A DNA stretch of 50,809 nucleotides, taken from positions 1-50,809 of the forward strand of contig JADJUP010000040.1 in assembly GCA_016716965.1 (NCBI GenBank). Reading direction: 5' to 3'. Shown here piece by piece: positions 25,852-34,091 of this stretch; the stretch's first letter is position 1; the number at the start of each line of letters is the position of its first letter. The position numbers and the translations under genes were made by a program. The DNA comes from Sulfuritalea sp. Lineage in GTDB: Bacteria > Pseudomonadota > Gammaproteobacteria > Burkholderiales > Rhodocyclaceae. The notes under the pieces were generated by a model that worked only from the letters and a program-made list of their open reading frames with translations, had not been told where the DNA came from and searched no databases.

Positions 25852-27945
25852 TCAGAAGCTGTAGTTTGCGCTCAGCCCCAGCATCCAGTTGCGCGTTGCT
25901 CCCGGCTCGAAGGCCGCGCCGGTAGCGTTCTGCGCCGAATTTACCCGCACCGAACTGGCATAGACCACATCGTTCAGGTTCTCGATCCGCAGGTATTCGC
26001 GCAATTTCCAGCCGCCCAGCGTCTGGGCAAAACCGGCACGCAGGTTGACCAGGGTATACCCGTCGGCGCGCTGCACGTTACTGTCGTTGGTATAGGTATC
26101 GCTGAACTTCATGACTTCCAGCGCCGAGAAAAAGCCGCTGGCCGGATGCTTCCAGGACAGTTCGCCATAGGCCGTACCAGCATAGGTGCCGGGAATCCGG
26201 TTACCCGCCGGGACGGCCACGCAGGGCGGCGTACCGGTACAAAAATCATCGCGGAAATCGGCGCGCATCCAGCTGAAGGCGCCGTAGAGGTTGAAGTCGT
26301 GCGGCAGCGCGCTATCCACCGACAGCTCCAGTCCGGTGCGACGGGTCTTGCCGACGTTCTTGAAGGAGGCCGTGGCGCCAGCGCCGAGATCGGTAACGAT
26401 TTCGTTTTCGGTATCGATGCGGAACACGGCCAGATTGGCCCGGGTCTGGTCGGCGATCAGGGCCTTGACCCCCGCTTCGTAATTGCGGCTCTTGCTCGGC
26501 TGCAGGGCGAGATTGGGACCGGCGCCGCCATTGGTAAGCGGATTGCCGGTATAGGTCAGTTCGATGAAGGTCGGGGTCTCGAAGCCACGGCCGTAGTTGG
26601 CATACAGATTGACTGCCGGGGTCAGGCGATAGGTGGCGCCAAGCACGGGCGAGGTATTGCCAAAACGCAGCTTGCCGCTACTATCGACCGGCGCCGGAAT
26701 GTTGTCGGTGATGTCAAAGCGGATATCGGTCCGCCGCAGGCCAGCCACCAGCAGCCAGCGCTCGGTCGGTTCCAGGGTGGCCTGGACGAACTGGTCGAAG
26801 CTATGCACCTTCTGCAGTTCGTCGCGCGTGGCGCCGGGAATCAGGTTGCCGGCAGCGGCGTTGAACTGGTTGCGCACATCTTTCATCTGGTCGTAATTGA
26901 GGCCGGCGACCAGGCTGAACGGCAGACCGGCGAGCGTGGACTGGTGCGACCACTTGAATTCGGCGCCGGAAAAGCGGCGATCGATCGCCGCCACCCGACC
27001 GGTCGCGCCCAGGGTCTGATATTGCTGGTTATTTCGGGTGCCGTAGTAGCCCATCAGGCTGAGCTTGTTCTGGGCCGACAAGGCATGATCGAGCACCATG
27101 CCGGCCTGATCGTGCTTGCGATAGACGCGGGTATTGCGCGCCACCGCGTTGGTGCCGGCCTGCCGGGGGTCGGCGCGGAATTGGGCTTCGGTCAGACCCA
27201 GCGGATCTTCGGCCACCTGGTCCAGCGTACTCGCCACCAGGCTCAACCGTGTGGCATCGTTAAATTGGTAGGCCAGTTTGGCATGCAGGGTTTCACGCGA
27301 GGAACGGCTGTGATCGCGATAGCCTTCCGCATCCAGGTCGGTGGCGTTGATGATGTAGTTGAGCGCCCCAGCCTGCCCCTCGGCGACCAGGCTCTGGCGC
27401 TGGGTATTGAAACTGCCGGCGCTTATGGCGGCGCCGACTGACGGTGTCTTGCTGCCATCACGGGTCAGGATCTGGACCACGCCGCCGGAGGAGTTACCGT
27501 ACAGCGCCGAGAACGGACCGCGCATGAATTCGACCGACTTCGCCGTATCCAGATTGAAAGTACCGGTCTGGCCCTGGCCGTCCGGCATGCTGATCGGGAT
27601 GCCATCGGCGTAGATACGGACGCCGCGCACACCGAAGGCGGCCCGCGCGCCAAAGCCCCGGCTTGAGACGGCCAGATCCTGCGAGGCATTGAAGCGGTTA
27701 TTGACCACCACGCCGGGAATCCGCACCGCCGTCTCGGTCAGGTTGATCTGCGGCCGCCCCTCGCTCAAAGTCTCGGCAGAAACCACGTCGATGGAAAGCG
27801 GCAGATCGAAGGTGTTCCGCTCGACCCGGGTGGCAGTCACCACTACCGGGGAGGTTGTCAGGGCGGCGTCGGCGGCGAACGCCAGGGTCGGCAGCGAGCC
27901 GAGAAGAACGGGCAACAGCAGACGACCGGAATTGGGCAGTGACAT
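25852..27945 (-). CDS. TonB-dependent outer-membrane receptor 2
   Basis: Outer-membrane receptor, 697 residues. ATG 27945 opens a signal peptide (LLLPVLLGSLPTLAFA), followed by a TonB-box-like TSPVVVTATRVERN. Plug: PLSIDVVSAETLSEGRPQIN, GVVVNNRFNASQDLAVSSRG, FGVRGVRIYADGIPISMPDG, GPFSALYGNSSGGVVQILTR. The barrel ends in LGLSANYSF with the usual terminal Phe. The plug type resembles FecA/FepA-like or PQQ/vitamin receptors. It is followed after 59 bases by the SoxYZ-like carrier. A perfect 17-base palindrome lies 82 bases before its start. Cargo is unknown; lanthanide chelate, PQQ or iron are the options. Confidence 0.9.
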   Translation of the reverse strand: MSLPNSGRLLLPVLLGSLPTLAFAADAALTTSPVVVTATRVERNTFDLPLSIDVVSAETLSEGRPQINLTETAVRIPGVVVNNRFNASQDLAVSSRGFGARAAFGVRGVRIYADGIPISMPDGQGQTGTFNLDTAKSVEFMRGPFSALYGNSSGGVVQILTRDGSKTPSVGAAISAGSFNTQRQSLVAEGQAGALNYIINATDLDAEGYRDHSRSSRETLHAKLAYQFNDATRLSLVASTLDQVAEDPLGLTEAQFRADPRQAGTNAVARNTRVYRKHDQAGMVLDHALSAQNKLSLMGYYGTRNNQQYQTLGATGRVAAIDRRFSGAEFKWSHQSTLAGLPFSLVAGLNYDQMKDVRNQFNAAAGNLIPGATRDELQKVHSFDQFVQATLEPTERWLLVAGLRRTDIRFDITDNIPAPVDSSGKLRFGNTSPVLGATYRLTPAVNLYANYGRGFETPTFIELTYTGNPLTNGGAGPNLALQPSKSRNYEAGVKALIADQTRANLAVFRIDTENEIVTDLGAGATASFKNVGKTRRTGLELSVDSALPHDFNLYGAFSWMRADFRDDFCTGTPPCVAVPAGNRIPGTYAGTAYGELSWKHPASGFFSALEVMKFSDTYTNDSNVQRADGYTLVNLRAGFAQTLGGWKLREYLRIENLNDVVYASSVRVNSAQNATGAAFEPGATRNWMLGLSANYSF

Positions 27946-28026
27946 GGAAGTTCCACAGGAAATCGACAGAGGCCGCATTGTTGCCGGGATGCGACCGCAG
28001 CGCAGCCGTCAATTCGCGCGGCGGCG

Positions 28027-28043
28027 CTCATGATTATCATGAG
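28027..28043. promoter_or_regulatory. palindromic operator, TCATGA element 2
   Basis: CTCATGATTATCATGAG, a perfect palindrome around one base, containing TCATGA-TTA-TCATGA. It lies after the response-regulator stop and 82-98 bases before TonB receptor 2; a TTGACG -35-like box follows 20 bases on. Likely a dimer binding site for a regulator. Confidence 0.65.
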
Positions 28044-28056
28044 ACGGCAAAGCGGG

Positions 28057-28698
28057 TCAGACGTCGATCAGCCCGTTGCGGATGGCGATCAGCGTCAGTT
28101 CGGCCGAATTGCCGGCGCCGAGTTTCTGCTTGATGTTGTAGAGATGGGTGCCGACCGTGCGCGGACTGAGGAACAGCACCTCGGCGATCTCGGTCACCGA
28201 CTTGCCGCGCGCGAGCATGACGAAGACCTCGAATTCTCGGGCGGACAGTGTTTCCAGGGGATTGCCGGTGCTGCCGACCTGCTCCACCACGATCTCCTGG
28301 GCCAGCGCCGGCTCAAGGAAGAGCTTGCCGGCGGCGACCTGGCGGATCGCCTCGATCAGCGCCTCGGCCGCGCTGCGCTTGGTCAGGTAGCCCAGCGCAC
28401 CGGCCGCCAGCGCGCGTCGCGGATGCGCGGTGTCCTCGTGCGCCGAAAGCACCAGCACGCGCACGCCGGGCCACTTCGCCAGCAGGCGCGAAAGCGTCTC
28501 GAGGCCGCCCATGCCCGCCATCGACAGGTCCAGCACGACCACGTCCGGATTCACCTCGGCGAAGTTCTTCAGCGCCTCTTCGCCGCTGCCGCATTCGGCC
28601 ACCACGCGCAGGTCGCTGGTGGTGTCGAGCAGCAGGCGAAAGCCCATGCGAACGACGGCATGATCGTCGACCAGCATGATGCGCAATGTCGGATTCAA
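28057..28698 (-). CDS. NarL/FixJ-family response regulator (second system)
   Basis: Response regulator of 213 residues. Receiver: LVDDHAVVRMGF, Asp in DVVVLDLSMAGMGG, LSAHE, and Lys in YLTKRSA. Output: LuxR helix-turn-helix LSAREFEVFVMLARGKSVTE, IAEVLFLSPRTVGTHLYNIK. The ATG overlaps the kinase stop by 4 bases. Resembles AgmR/ExaE/PedR-type regulators of quinoprotein genes. Its gene ends 14 bases from the palindrome at 28027, making this regulator a prime candidate for binding it. Confidence 0.9.
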   Translation of the reverse strand: MNPTLRIMLVDDHAVVRMGFRLLLDTTSDLRVVAECGSGEEALKNFAEVNPDVVVLDLSMAGMGGLETLSRLLAKWPGVRVLVLSAHEDTAHPRRALAAGALGYLTKRSAAEALIEAIRQVAAGKLFLEPALAQEIVVEQVGSTGNPLETLSAREFEVFVMLARGKSVTEIAEVLFLSPRTVGTHLYNIKQKLGAGNSAELTLIAIRNGLIDV

Positions 28699-29912
28699 CT
28701 GGAGTCTCCTGGCAGCGGAAGCACCATGCTAACGCGGAACCCGCCGCCGGCGCGGGCCGTTGCCTCGAGGCTGCCGCCCAGCGCCTCGACCCGCTCGCGC
28801 ATGCCGACCAGGCCATGGCCGGACACCGCGCCGCCGATCGCCGGCCCTTGTCCGTCGTCGTCGATGACGGCTTCCAGGCTGTCGTCGTGGCGGCGCACGC
28901 AAACCTCGACGCGACCTGCGCCGGCATGCTTCAGCACGTTCGTCAGCGCTTCCTGCACGCAGCGGAACGCAGCCAGCGTCGCCGCTTCGCCGAGGTCGCC
29001 CAGGTCGCCGTCGAGTTTCAGCACAAAATCGATCTGCGGATGCCGCGCCCGCCATTCGCGCCCGAGGTCGGCCAGCGCCGCGGCCAGGTCGGGCTGTTCG
29101 AGCACAGCGGGGCGCAGCTCGCGCACGATGCGATGCACGCTGTCGTACAGTCCGGCCGCAATCTCGTTGATCTTCGCCGACCCCTGCATGGCGCCGGCCG
29201 ATTCGCCGCTGCGCGAGATCGATGCGGCGATGAGGCGGATCGCGGTCACCGACTGGCCGAGTTCGTCGTGCAGTTCACGCGAAAGGCGCTTGCGCTCCTC
29301 CTCGACGCCGGCCTGGATCAGGCGCGTCACCTCGCGGTTTTCCGCCAGTTGCCGGGTGGTCGTTACCAGGCGCAGCGCGTCGGCTTCAGTCGGGCGCAGC
29401 AGGCGCCGCAGGAACAGCAGCAAAGCCACATGGAGCACGGCGACAAAGCCGAGCCCGAGCAGGAATACCGCCGTGACGTTGTCCCAGGCGTCGAGCACCG
29501 CGCGCGAGGCATCCGGCACGATCTCGATGCGCGCGCCGGGCAGGCCGATCACGGTGGCTTCCAGCCGCTGGCGCATCAGCGACTCGAACCAGTCCGGCGC
29601 GCGTCGCCCGGCCTTGTAGCCGCTCGGCGGCGATTCGTAGCGCAGCACGCCGTCGTCCGAATACAGGCGTATCTCGTTGGCGCGCACCCGGCCCAGGCTT
29701 TGCAGGTAATCGACCATCACCGCCGGCGCCGAACCGAAGACGCGGCTGGTCTGCGCCGCGGTGCCGAGCATCTGCACGGTGACGCGGTGCGCGGCCTCGA
29801 TTTCCTCCTGGATGGAATTGCGGTGGCTGTCCACCATGAGCCAGGTCAGCGCAACCAGGAAACCCAGGTTGAGGCCGGCCACCAGCAGGTTGAGGCGCAG
29901 GCGCAGACTCAT
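28695..29912 (-). CDS. NarX-type sensor histidine kinase with periplasmic sensor domain (second system)
   Basis: Sensor kinase, 405 residues. ATG 29912 overlaps the metallohydrolase 2 stop by 4 bases. First helix LNLLVAGLNLGFLVALTWLM, a periplasmic domain of about 130 residues (IRLYSDDGVLRYESPPSGYK, DWFESLMRQRLEATVIGLPG), second helix VTAVFLLGLGFVAVLHVALL. HisKA_3 with the His in RLSRELHDELGQSVTAIRLI; ATPase domain CVQEALTNVLKHAGAGRVEV, DDGQGPAIGGAVSGHGLVGM. Unlike the first kinase it has a real extracytoplasmic sensor, so it may read a periplasmic state such as metal or quinoprotein status. Partner of the regulator at 28057. Confidence 0.9.
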   Translation of the reverse strand: MSLRLRLNLLVAGLNLGFLVALTWLMVDSHRNSIQEEIEAAHRVTVQMLGTAAQTSRVFGSAPAVMVDYLQSLGRVRANEIRLYSDDGVLRYESPPSGYKAGRRAPDWFESLMRQRLEATVIGLPGARIEIVPDASRAVLDAWDNVTAVFLLGLGFVAVLHVALLLFLRRLLRPTEADALRLVTTTRQLAENREVTRLIQAGVEEERKRLSRELHDELGQSVTAIRLIAASISRSGESAGAMQGSAKINEIAAGLYDSVHRIVRELRPAVLEQPDLAAALADLGREWRARHPQIDFVLKLDGDLGDLGEAATLAAFRCVQEALTNVLKHAGAGRVEVCVRRHDDSLEAVIDDDGQGPAIGGAVSGHGLVGMRERVEALGGSLEATARAGGGFRVSMVLPLPGDSS

Positions 29913-30856
29913 CTTATTGCCCCGCCGCCGTTCAGGTCGTAGCGCTCGATCTCGAAGTAGACATGCTGCACGTTGCGCCCATGGCGCTCCGCGTAACCCT
30001 GCCATGCGGAAAATTCGGGCAGTTCGGCCAGCGCGATCGCTTCGTCGGCGCTGCGCCCGTCACGGTAGGCGGCGGCCACGCGCTGGCGCAGTTGCGACAG
30101 GTAGCGGCCGATAGGCGCCAGGTCGGCGGCGGCGCCCGCCGGGCCGCGGCCTGGCACCAGCGTCCGGATCGGCAGGTCGCGCAGCCGTTGCAGGCTTGAC
30201 AGCCAGCCCGCCGTATCGGATTCCGAAAGGTGCGGCACCTGCTCGCGATACACCAGGTCGCCGGCGAACAGCACGCCGCTCGCCGCGTCGAACACCGCGA
30301 GATCGCCTTCCGTGTGGCCGTGTCCGGTGTGCAGCAGCGTCAGGCGCCGCCCCGCCACCTCGCGCACCTCGCTGCCGGCCACCAAGTCGGGAAGCTGGAT
30401 GCGGGTGGCGGCCATGGCCTCGGCACCGACACTCCGTTCCAGGCTGCGCAGGCAGTCCGGGCAGCGGGTACGCATCGCCGCAATCGTTACCGCCGTGGCC
30501 AGAATGGGGATGCCGCGCGCGGCGAAGGCGGAATTGCCGAGCACGTTCTGTGGATGCGGATGGGTATTGACCAGCAGCGCCACCGGCTTGCCGGTAACGC
30601 TCGCCACCGTGGCGAGGATGGCCTCGCCGTGGCCATGGTTGGCGCCGCTGTCGACCACGATCACCCCGTCCGTGCCGACGATGAAGCCGGTATTGACCAC
30701 GCGTCCCCGGTTGGCCGGCGCGGCGTCGGCGACGACACCGGGGATCAGGTACACATCGTCGGCAATGCGCTGCACCGGCAGGGTGCCGGCGGCGGCCGTC
30801 AGGGAAGCGATCAGGACAGCGGCCGCGGCGAGCAGCCGGCGCAGCGCATGACGCAC
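29909..30856 (-). CDS. quinoprotein relay system metallohydrolase 2 with altered metal motif
   Basis: Metallo-beta-lactamase-fold protein, 315 residues. GTG 30856 gives a clean signal peptide (LRRLLAAAAVLIASLTAAAG); ATG 30898, overlapping tonB, is an alternative. Fold motifs are visible but changed: VNTHPHPQNVLGN lacks the Asp-His of HxHxDH, and the last His site reads LVPGRGPAG instead of PGHG. LHTGHGHTEGDLAVFD and VLFAGDLVY remain. An added CPDC pair lies at about residue 140. This fits the second metallohydrolase type of quinoprotein relay systems. Zinc may be bound differently or activity lost. Between tonB and the second kinase in one tight operon. Confidence 0.82.
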   Translation of the reverse strand: MRHALRRLLAAAAVLIASLTAAAGTLPVQRIADDVYLIPGVVADAAPANRGRVVNTGFIVGTDGVIVVDSGANHGHGEAILATVASVTGKPVALLVNTHPHPQNVLGNSAFAARGIPILATAVTIAAMRTRCPDCLRSLERSVGAEAMAATRIQLPDLVAGSEVREVAGRRLTLLHTGHGHTEGDLAVFDAASGVLFAGDLVYREQVPHLSESDTAGWLSSLQRLRDLPIRTLVPGRGPAGAAADLAPIGRYLSQLRQRVAAAYRDGRSADEAIALAELPEFSAWQGYAERHGRNVQHVYFEIERYDLNGGGAIR

Positions 30857-30866
30857 CGGCAAGGCT

Positions 30867-31601
30867 TCAGGATGCGATGCGGAACACCACCGGAACATCG
30901 ACGGTGAGCGGCCGGCCGGCGAGGGCCTCGGGCAGGGATGGCAGGGGAACGGCTTCGCGCACCATATCGAGTGCCTGCCTGTCGAGAGTGTCATGGCCGC
31001 TTGAGCTTATCACGCGCACTCCGAGCAGCCGGCCATCGGCCGCGAGTTCCAGTTGCAGCACGGCGGTGCCCTGCCACTGGCGCATCAGCGCCACGCGCGG
31101 ATAGCGCTGGCGGGTGGCGACCGCGCCGGCCAGTTCGCGTCCGTAAGCGGCAAGCACACCGGCATCCAGGCTCGCCGCGCGCGGCGCGACCGCCGGCTGG
31201 CTGGCGCGCGGTGTTTCCACCGGCGCCGCAGGCGGCGGTACTTCACGGCGTATCACGGGGGCTTCGGCGTCCGCCTCCGCCATGGGCCGGGCGAGTATCG
31301 GCACTTCTCGTTGCGGCACGGGGTCCGGGGCGCGGCGGGCGGTTTGTGCCGGCGGCACAAAAGTCGGCGCTGGCGACACGGCGACCGGCGGCAGTTCGGG
31401 TGGCGGCGGCGCGAAGCGCACCTGCACCGGACGCAGTTCCGGAGCTTCCGTGCGGCCGGGCAGGCCGGGCAACCAACCCAGAGCGAAGCCGTGGATCAGC
31501 AGCGAGGCCAGGACCGCGCCGCCAATGTGCCAACTGCCGCTGGCGTCGGGCAGTGACAGTGCGGGAAAGCTGGCGGGATGGGCAAGTACTGCGGAATTCA
31601 T
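30867..31601 (-). CDS. tonB: energy transducer TonB
   Basis: TonB protein of 244 residues. One membrane helix (IGGAVLASLLIHGFALGWLP) with the SLLIHG His motif, a Pro-rich periplasmic linker (FAPPPPELPPVAV, PVPQREVPILARP), and the C-terminal TonB domain: YPRVALMRQWQGTAVLQLEL, GRLLGVRVISSSGHDTLDRQ, VPLPSLPEALAGRPLTVDVP. It transmits inner-membrane motor energy to outer-membrane receptors. The only TonB in the window; two receptors and an ExbB/ExbD-like pair are nearby. Repeat copy B lies in the linker. First gene of the minus-strand operon tonB, metallohydrolase 2, kinase, regulator. Confidence 0.9.
   Translation of the reverse strand: MNSAVLAHPASFPALSLPDASGSWHIGGAVLASLLIHGFALGWLPGLPGRTEAPELRPVQVRFAPPPPELPPVAVSPAPTFVPPAQTARRAPDPVPQREVPILARPMAEADAEAPVIRREVPPPAAPVETPRASQPAVAPRAASLDAGVLAAYGRELAGAVATRQRYPRVALMRQWQGTAVLQLELAADGRLLGVRVISSSGHDTLDRQALDMVREAVPLPSLPEALAGRPLTVDVPVVFRIAS
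31359..31382 (-). repeat. 24-bp dispersed repeat, copy B (inside tonB)
   Basis: Identical in all 24 bases to copy A. It encodes VSPAPTFV in the Pro-rich linker of TonB, read in the coding direction. Confidence 0.8.
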
Positions 31602-31651
31602 GCGGCAAAGTTAGCGCATCCGTTCGTCGCCTGCCAGCATCGGCCGGTATT

Positions 31652-31666
31652 TCATGAAAATCATGA
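31652..31666. promoter_or_regulatory. TCATGA element 3 between tonB and the NosR-like gene
   Basis: TCATGA-AAA-TCATGA. It sits 51 bases before the tonB start on one side and about 116 bases before the NosR-like start on the other, so it could serve both. Confidence 0.6.
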
Positions 31667-31711
31667 CCGCCCTACCGGACAGTCTCGACGACCACCCGAG
31701 AAAGCCTCTCT

Positions 31712-31727
31712 GGCCCTATCCTTGCTT
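31712..31727 (+). promoter_or_regulatory. possible sigma-54 promoter of the NosR-like gene
   Basis: TGGCCCTATCCTTGCT: perfect TTGCT at -12, correct spacing, one mismatch in the -24 element. No TGTCGC-type activator site is seen upstream, so support is moderate. Confidence 0.45.
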
Positions 31728-31781
31728 AAGGTTTCAAACTTTTTTGCGGGCCGCGACTCCGCCCGACCATCGGGAGACAGC

Positions 31782-33962
31782 TTGAAACAAATGCACCAGG
31801 CGCGATCAAAGCGGCCGCGACCGACCTCATCCGTGCCGATGCGCCCCAATAGCCTCTTCGCTGGCCTGGCGATCAGGCTGGCCTGTCTGTTGGCGGCCGT
31901 CCTCGCCTGCCTGCCGGCCACGGCGGGCGACCTCGCCCGGGCCGACATCGAGCGGCGCTTCCAGCGCCCGCTGCATGTCGGCGAAAAGCTGCGCGAGGTG
32001 CCGGCCTGGCCGCTGACCAGCGAACTCAAGCCTGATGCCGGGCCGGTCGGCTATGTCTTCGAATCGATCGACCTGGCGCCGATCCCGGGTTTCGAAGGCA
32101 CGCCGATGAACCTGCTGGTGGCGATCGATTCCGACGGCAAGTTCCTCGACGTGGAAGTCCTGCGCCAGCACGAACCGGTATTTCTCGGCGGCCTCGGTCC
32201 GCTGCCGCTCCAGGAATTCGTCAAGCAGTACCAGGGCAAGAGCCTGAAGCAGGAAATCACTGTCTCCAGCGCCTATGGCAACACCCGCTCCGGTGCCGGC
32301 GGCAATCGCGTCGTGCTCGACGGCGTGACCAAGGCCACCGCCTCGGTACGCATCGTGAACCAGTCGGTGCTCGCCGCCGCGCTAGCGGTGGCGCGCGCCC
32401 GCCTCGGCTTCGCCGCCCCCGGCGACGGTGCGCCGGCGGCAGTGGTCAAGGCCTTGCCATTCGAACGCATGGACCTCGCCACCCTGCTCCAGCGCGGCTA
32501 CGTGCAGCGCATCGCGTTCCGCAACGCGGACATCGAGAAGCTCTTCGCCGGCACCGAAGGCGCCGGCACCGACGAGCGGGCAACCAGCCATCCCGACGAG
32601 ACCTACGTCGAAGTCTTCGTCGCCTACCTCAACGCGCCCAACATCGGCCGCAACCTGCTGGGCGATGCCAACTGGGAGAAGTTCCGCACCTACATGCTGG
32701 ACGACCGCCCCGCCTTCTGGGTCGCCACGCGCGGGCGCTACGCGCTGGTCGACGACAACTTCGTGCCGGGCACGCCACCGCCGCGCCTGGCGCTGGCGCA
32801 AAGCGAACTGCCGGTCGAGCTGCGCGACGCCAACCGCGACTACGCGCGCCTGACAGGCTTCGGCGAGCTCAGCGCGGCGCTGATCCTGACCGCGCAGGCC
32901 CACGCCGGACTCGATCCGGGGCGGCCGATGGATTTCCAGTTCACCGTCAGCCGCGCGCGCGGCTTCATCATGCCGGTGGTCACGCAAAAACAGGTCAGCC
33001 TGCGCTATGTCCCGCCCACCGGACTATTCGACTTTCCGCCGAAGCCCTTGCCGGAATGGCTGCAGGCCTGGCAGGGACGGCTGCCCGACCTGATCGTCAT
33101 CGGCCTCGCGCTGGCGCTGCTGGGCGGCGTGCTGCTGCGCCCGCGCGCCGTGTCGATCCGGCCGCAGGTCCTGTTCCGCTTCCGCCTCGGCTTCCTTGCC
33201 TTCACCCTGCTGTTCATCGGCTGGTATGCGCAGGGGCAGCTTTCCATCGTGCAGATCACCGGCGCGATCAAATCGCTGGCGGCCGGCGCCGGGCTCAAGA
33301 GCTTCCTCTACGATCCGGTATCGCTGCTGCTGATCGCCTTCACCCTGGTCAGCCTGGCGGTGTGGGGCCGCGGTGCCTTCTGCGGCTGGCTCTGTCCCTT
33401 CGGCGCCCTGCAGGAATTCGTCGCCCTCGCCGCGCGCGCGCTGCGCATCCCGCAATGGCGCATGCCGGACCGGCTGGCGCGCCTTCTCGCGCGCAGCCGC
33501 TATGCGCTGCTCGCCGTGCTGGTCGGCAGCGCGGCCTTCGCCCCGGCCGCCGCCGAGAAACTGGTGGAAGTCGAACCCTTCAAGACTGCGATCACGGTCG
33601 GCTTCCAGCGCGAACTGCCCTTCCTGCTCTGGGCACTCGGCTTGCTGCTGGCGGGCGCCTTCGTGTACAAGTTCTTCTGCCGCTTCGTCTGTCCGCTGGG
33701 CGCGGCGCTGACCCTGGGCGGCCGCCTGCGGCGCTGGAACTGGCTGCCGCGCATCGAGGCCTGCGGCCAGCCCTGCCAGCGCTGCCGCATCGCCTGCCGT
33801 TACGACGCGATCGCGCCGGACGGCGCCATCGACTACGACGAATGCCACCAGTGCCTCGATTGCGTCGGCATTTACCACGACACGCAGCGCTGCGGCCCGC
33901 AACTCCTGGCCGCGAAGGGCAAGGTGGTGCGCATCCATCCGTTGCCCGCGCCGCGCCGGTAA
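31782..33962 (+). CDS. NosR/NirI-like FMN-binding polyferredoxin membrane protein
   Basis: Membrane flavo-iron-sulfur protein, 726 residues. TTG 31782 follows GGGAG at 5 bases; ATG 31791 is the alternative. After a signal peptide a periplasmic FMN-binding domain holds DGVTKATASVRIVNQSV, like the flavinylated Thr motif of NosR. Several helices follow (LIVIGLALALLGGVLL, FRLGFLAFTLLFIGWYAQG), then the cytoplasmic signatures FCGWLCPFGALQEFVA and CRFVCPLGAAL, and ferredoxin clusters CGQPCQRCRIACRYDAI and CHQCLDCVGIY. NosR moves electrons across the membrane to N2O reductase; no nos genes are here. It may supply electrons to the periplasmic relay proteins or the receptor-linked system. Divergent from tonB. 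Confidence 0.88.
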   Translation: MKQMHQARSKRPRPTSSVPMRPNSLFAGLAIRLACLLAAVLACLPATAGDLARADIERRFQRPLHVGEKLREVPAWPLTSELKPDAGPVGYVFESIDLAPIPGFEGTPMNLLVAIDSDGKFLDVEVLRQHEPVFLGGLGPLPLQEFVKQYQGKSLKQEITVSSAYGNTRSGAGGNRVVLDGVTKATASVRIVNQSVLAAALAVARARLGFAAPGDGAPAAVVKALPFERMDLATLLQRGYVQRIAFRNADIEKLFAGTEGAGTDERATSHPDETYVEVFVAYLNAPNIGRNLLGDANWEKFRTYMLDDRPAFWVATRGRYALVDDNFVPGTPPPRLALAQSELPVELRDANRDYARLTGFGELSAALILTAQAHAGLDPGRPMDFQFTVSRARGFIMPVVTQKQVSLRYVPPTGLFDFPPKPLPEWLQAWQGRLPDLIVIGLALALLGGVLLRPRAVSIRPQVLFRFRLGFLAFTLLFIGWYAQGQLSIVQITGAIKSLAAGAGLKSFLYDPVSLLLIAFTLVSLAVWGRGAFCGWLCPFGALQEFVALAARALRIPQWRMPDRLARLLARSRYALLAVLVGSAAFAPAAAEKLVEVEPFKTAITVGFQRELPFLLWALGLLLAGAFVYKFFCRFVCPLGAALTLGGRLRRWNWLPRIEACGQPCQRCRIACRYDAIAPDGAIDYDECHQCLDCVGIYHDTQRCGPQLLAAKGKVVRIHPLPAPRR

Positions 33963-34026
33963 GGCTCACCGCCGGCTATGCCCCACCAGGCGCAGGGTTG
34001 ATATTCGACCTGTGCGCAGGTAAAAC

Positions 34027-34050
34027 GCCGTGGCGTCGACGCCGACTTTT
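34027..34050 (+). repeat. 24-bp dispersed repeat, copy C
   Basis: GCCGTGGCGTC then GACGCCGACTTTT, in the gap between the NosR-like gene and selO. Three or four bases differ from the consensus. Confidence 0.7.
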
Positions 34051-34091
34051 GAATCGGCCAAACGCGCCCCCTCGATTGCCGGCACCGCAGC

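Noticed and set aside
31782..33962. NosR of a nitrous oxide reductase cluster
   Set aside because: No nosZ, nosD, nosF or nosY in the window; neighbours belong to the quinoprotein island.
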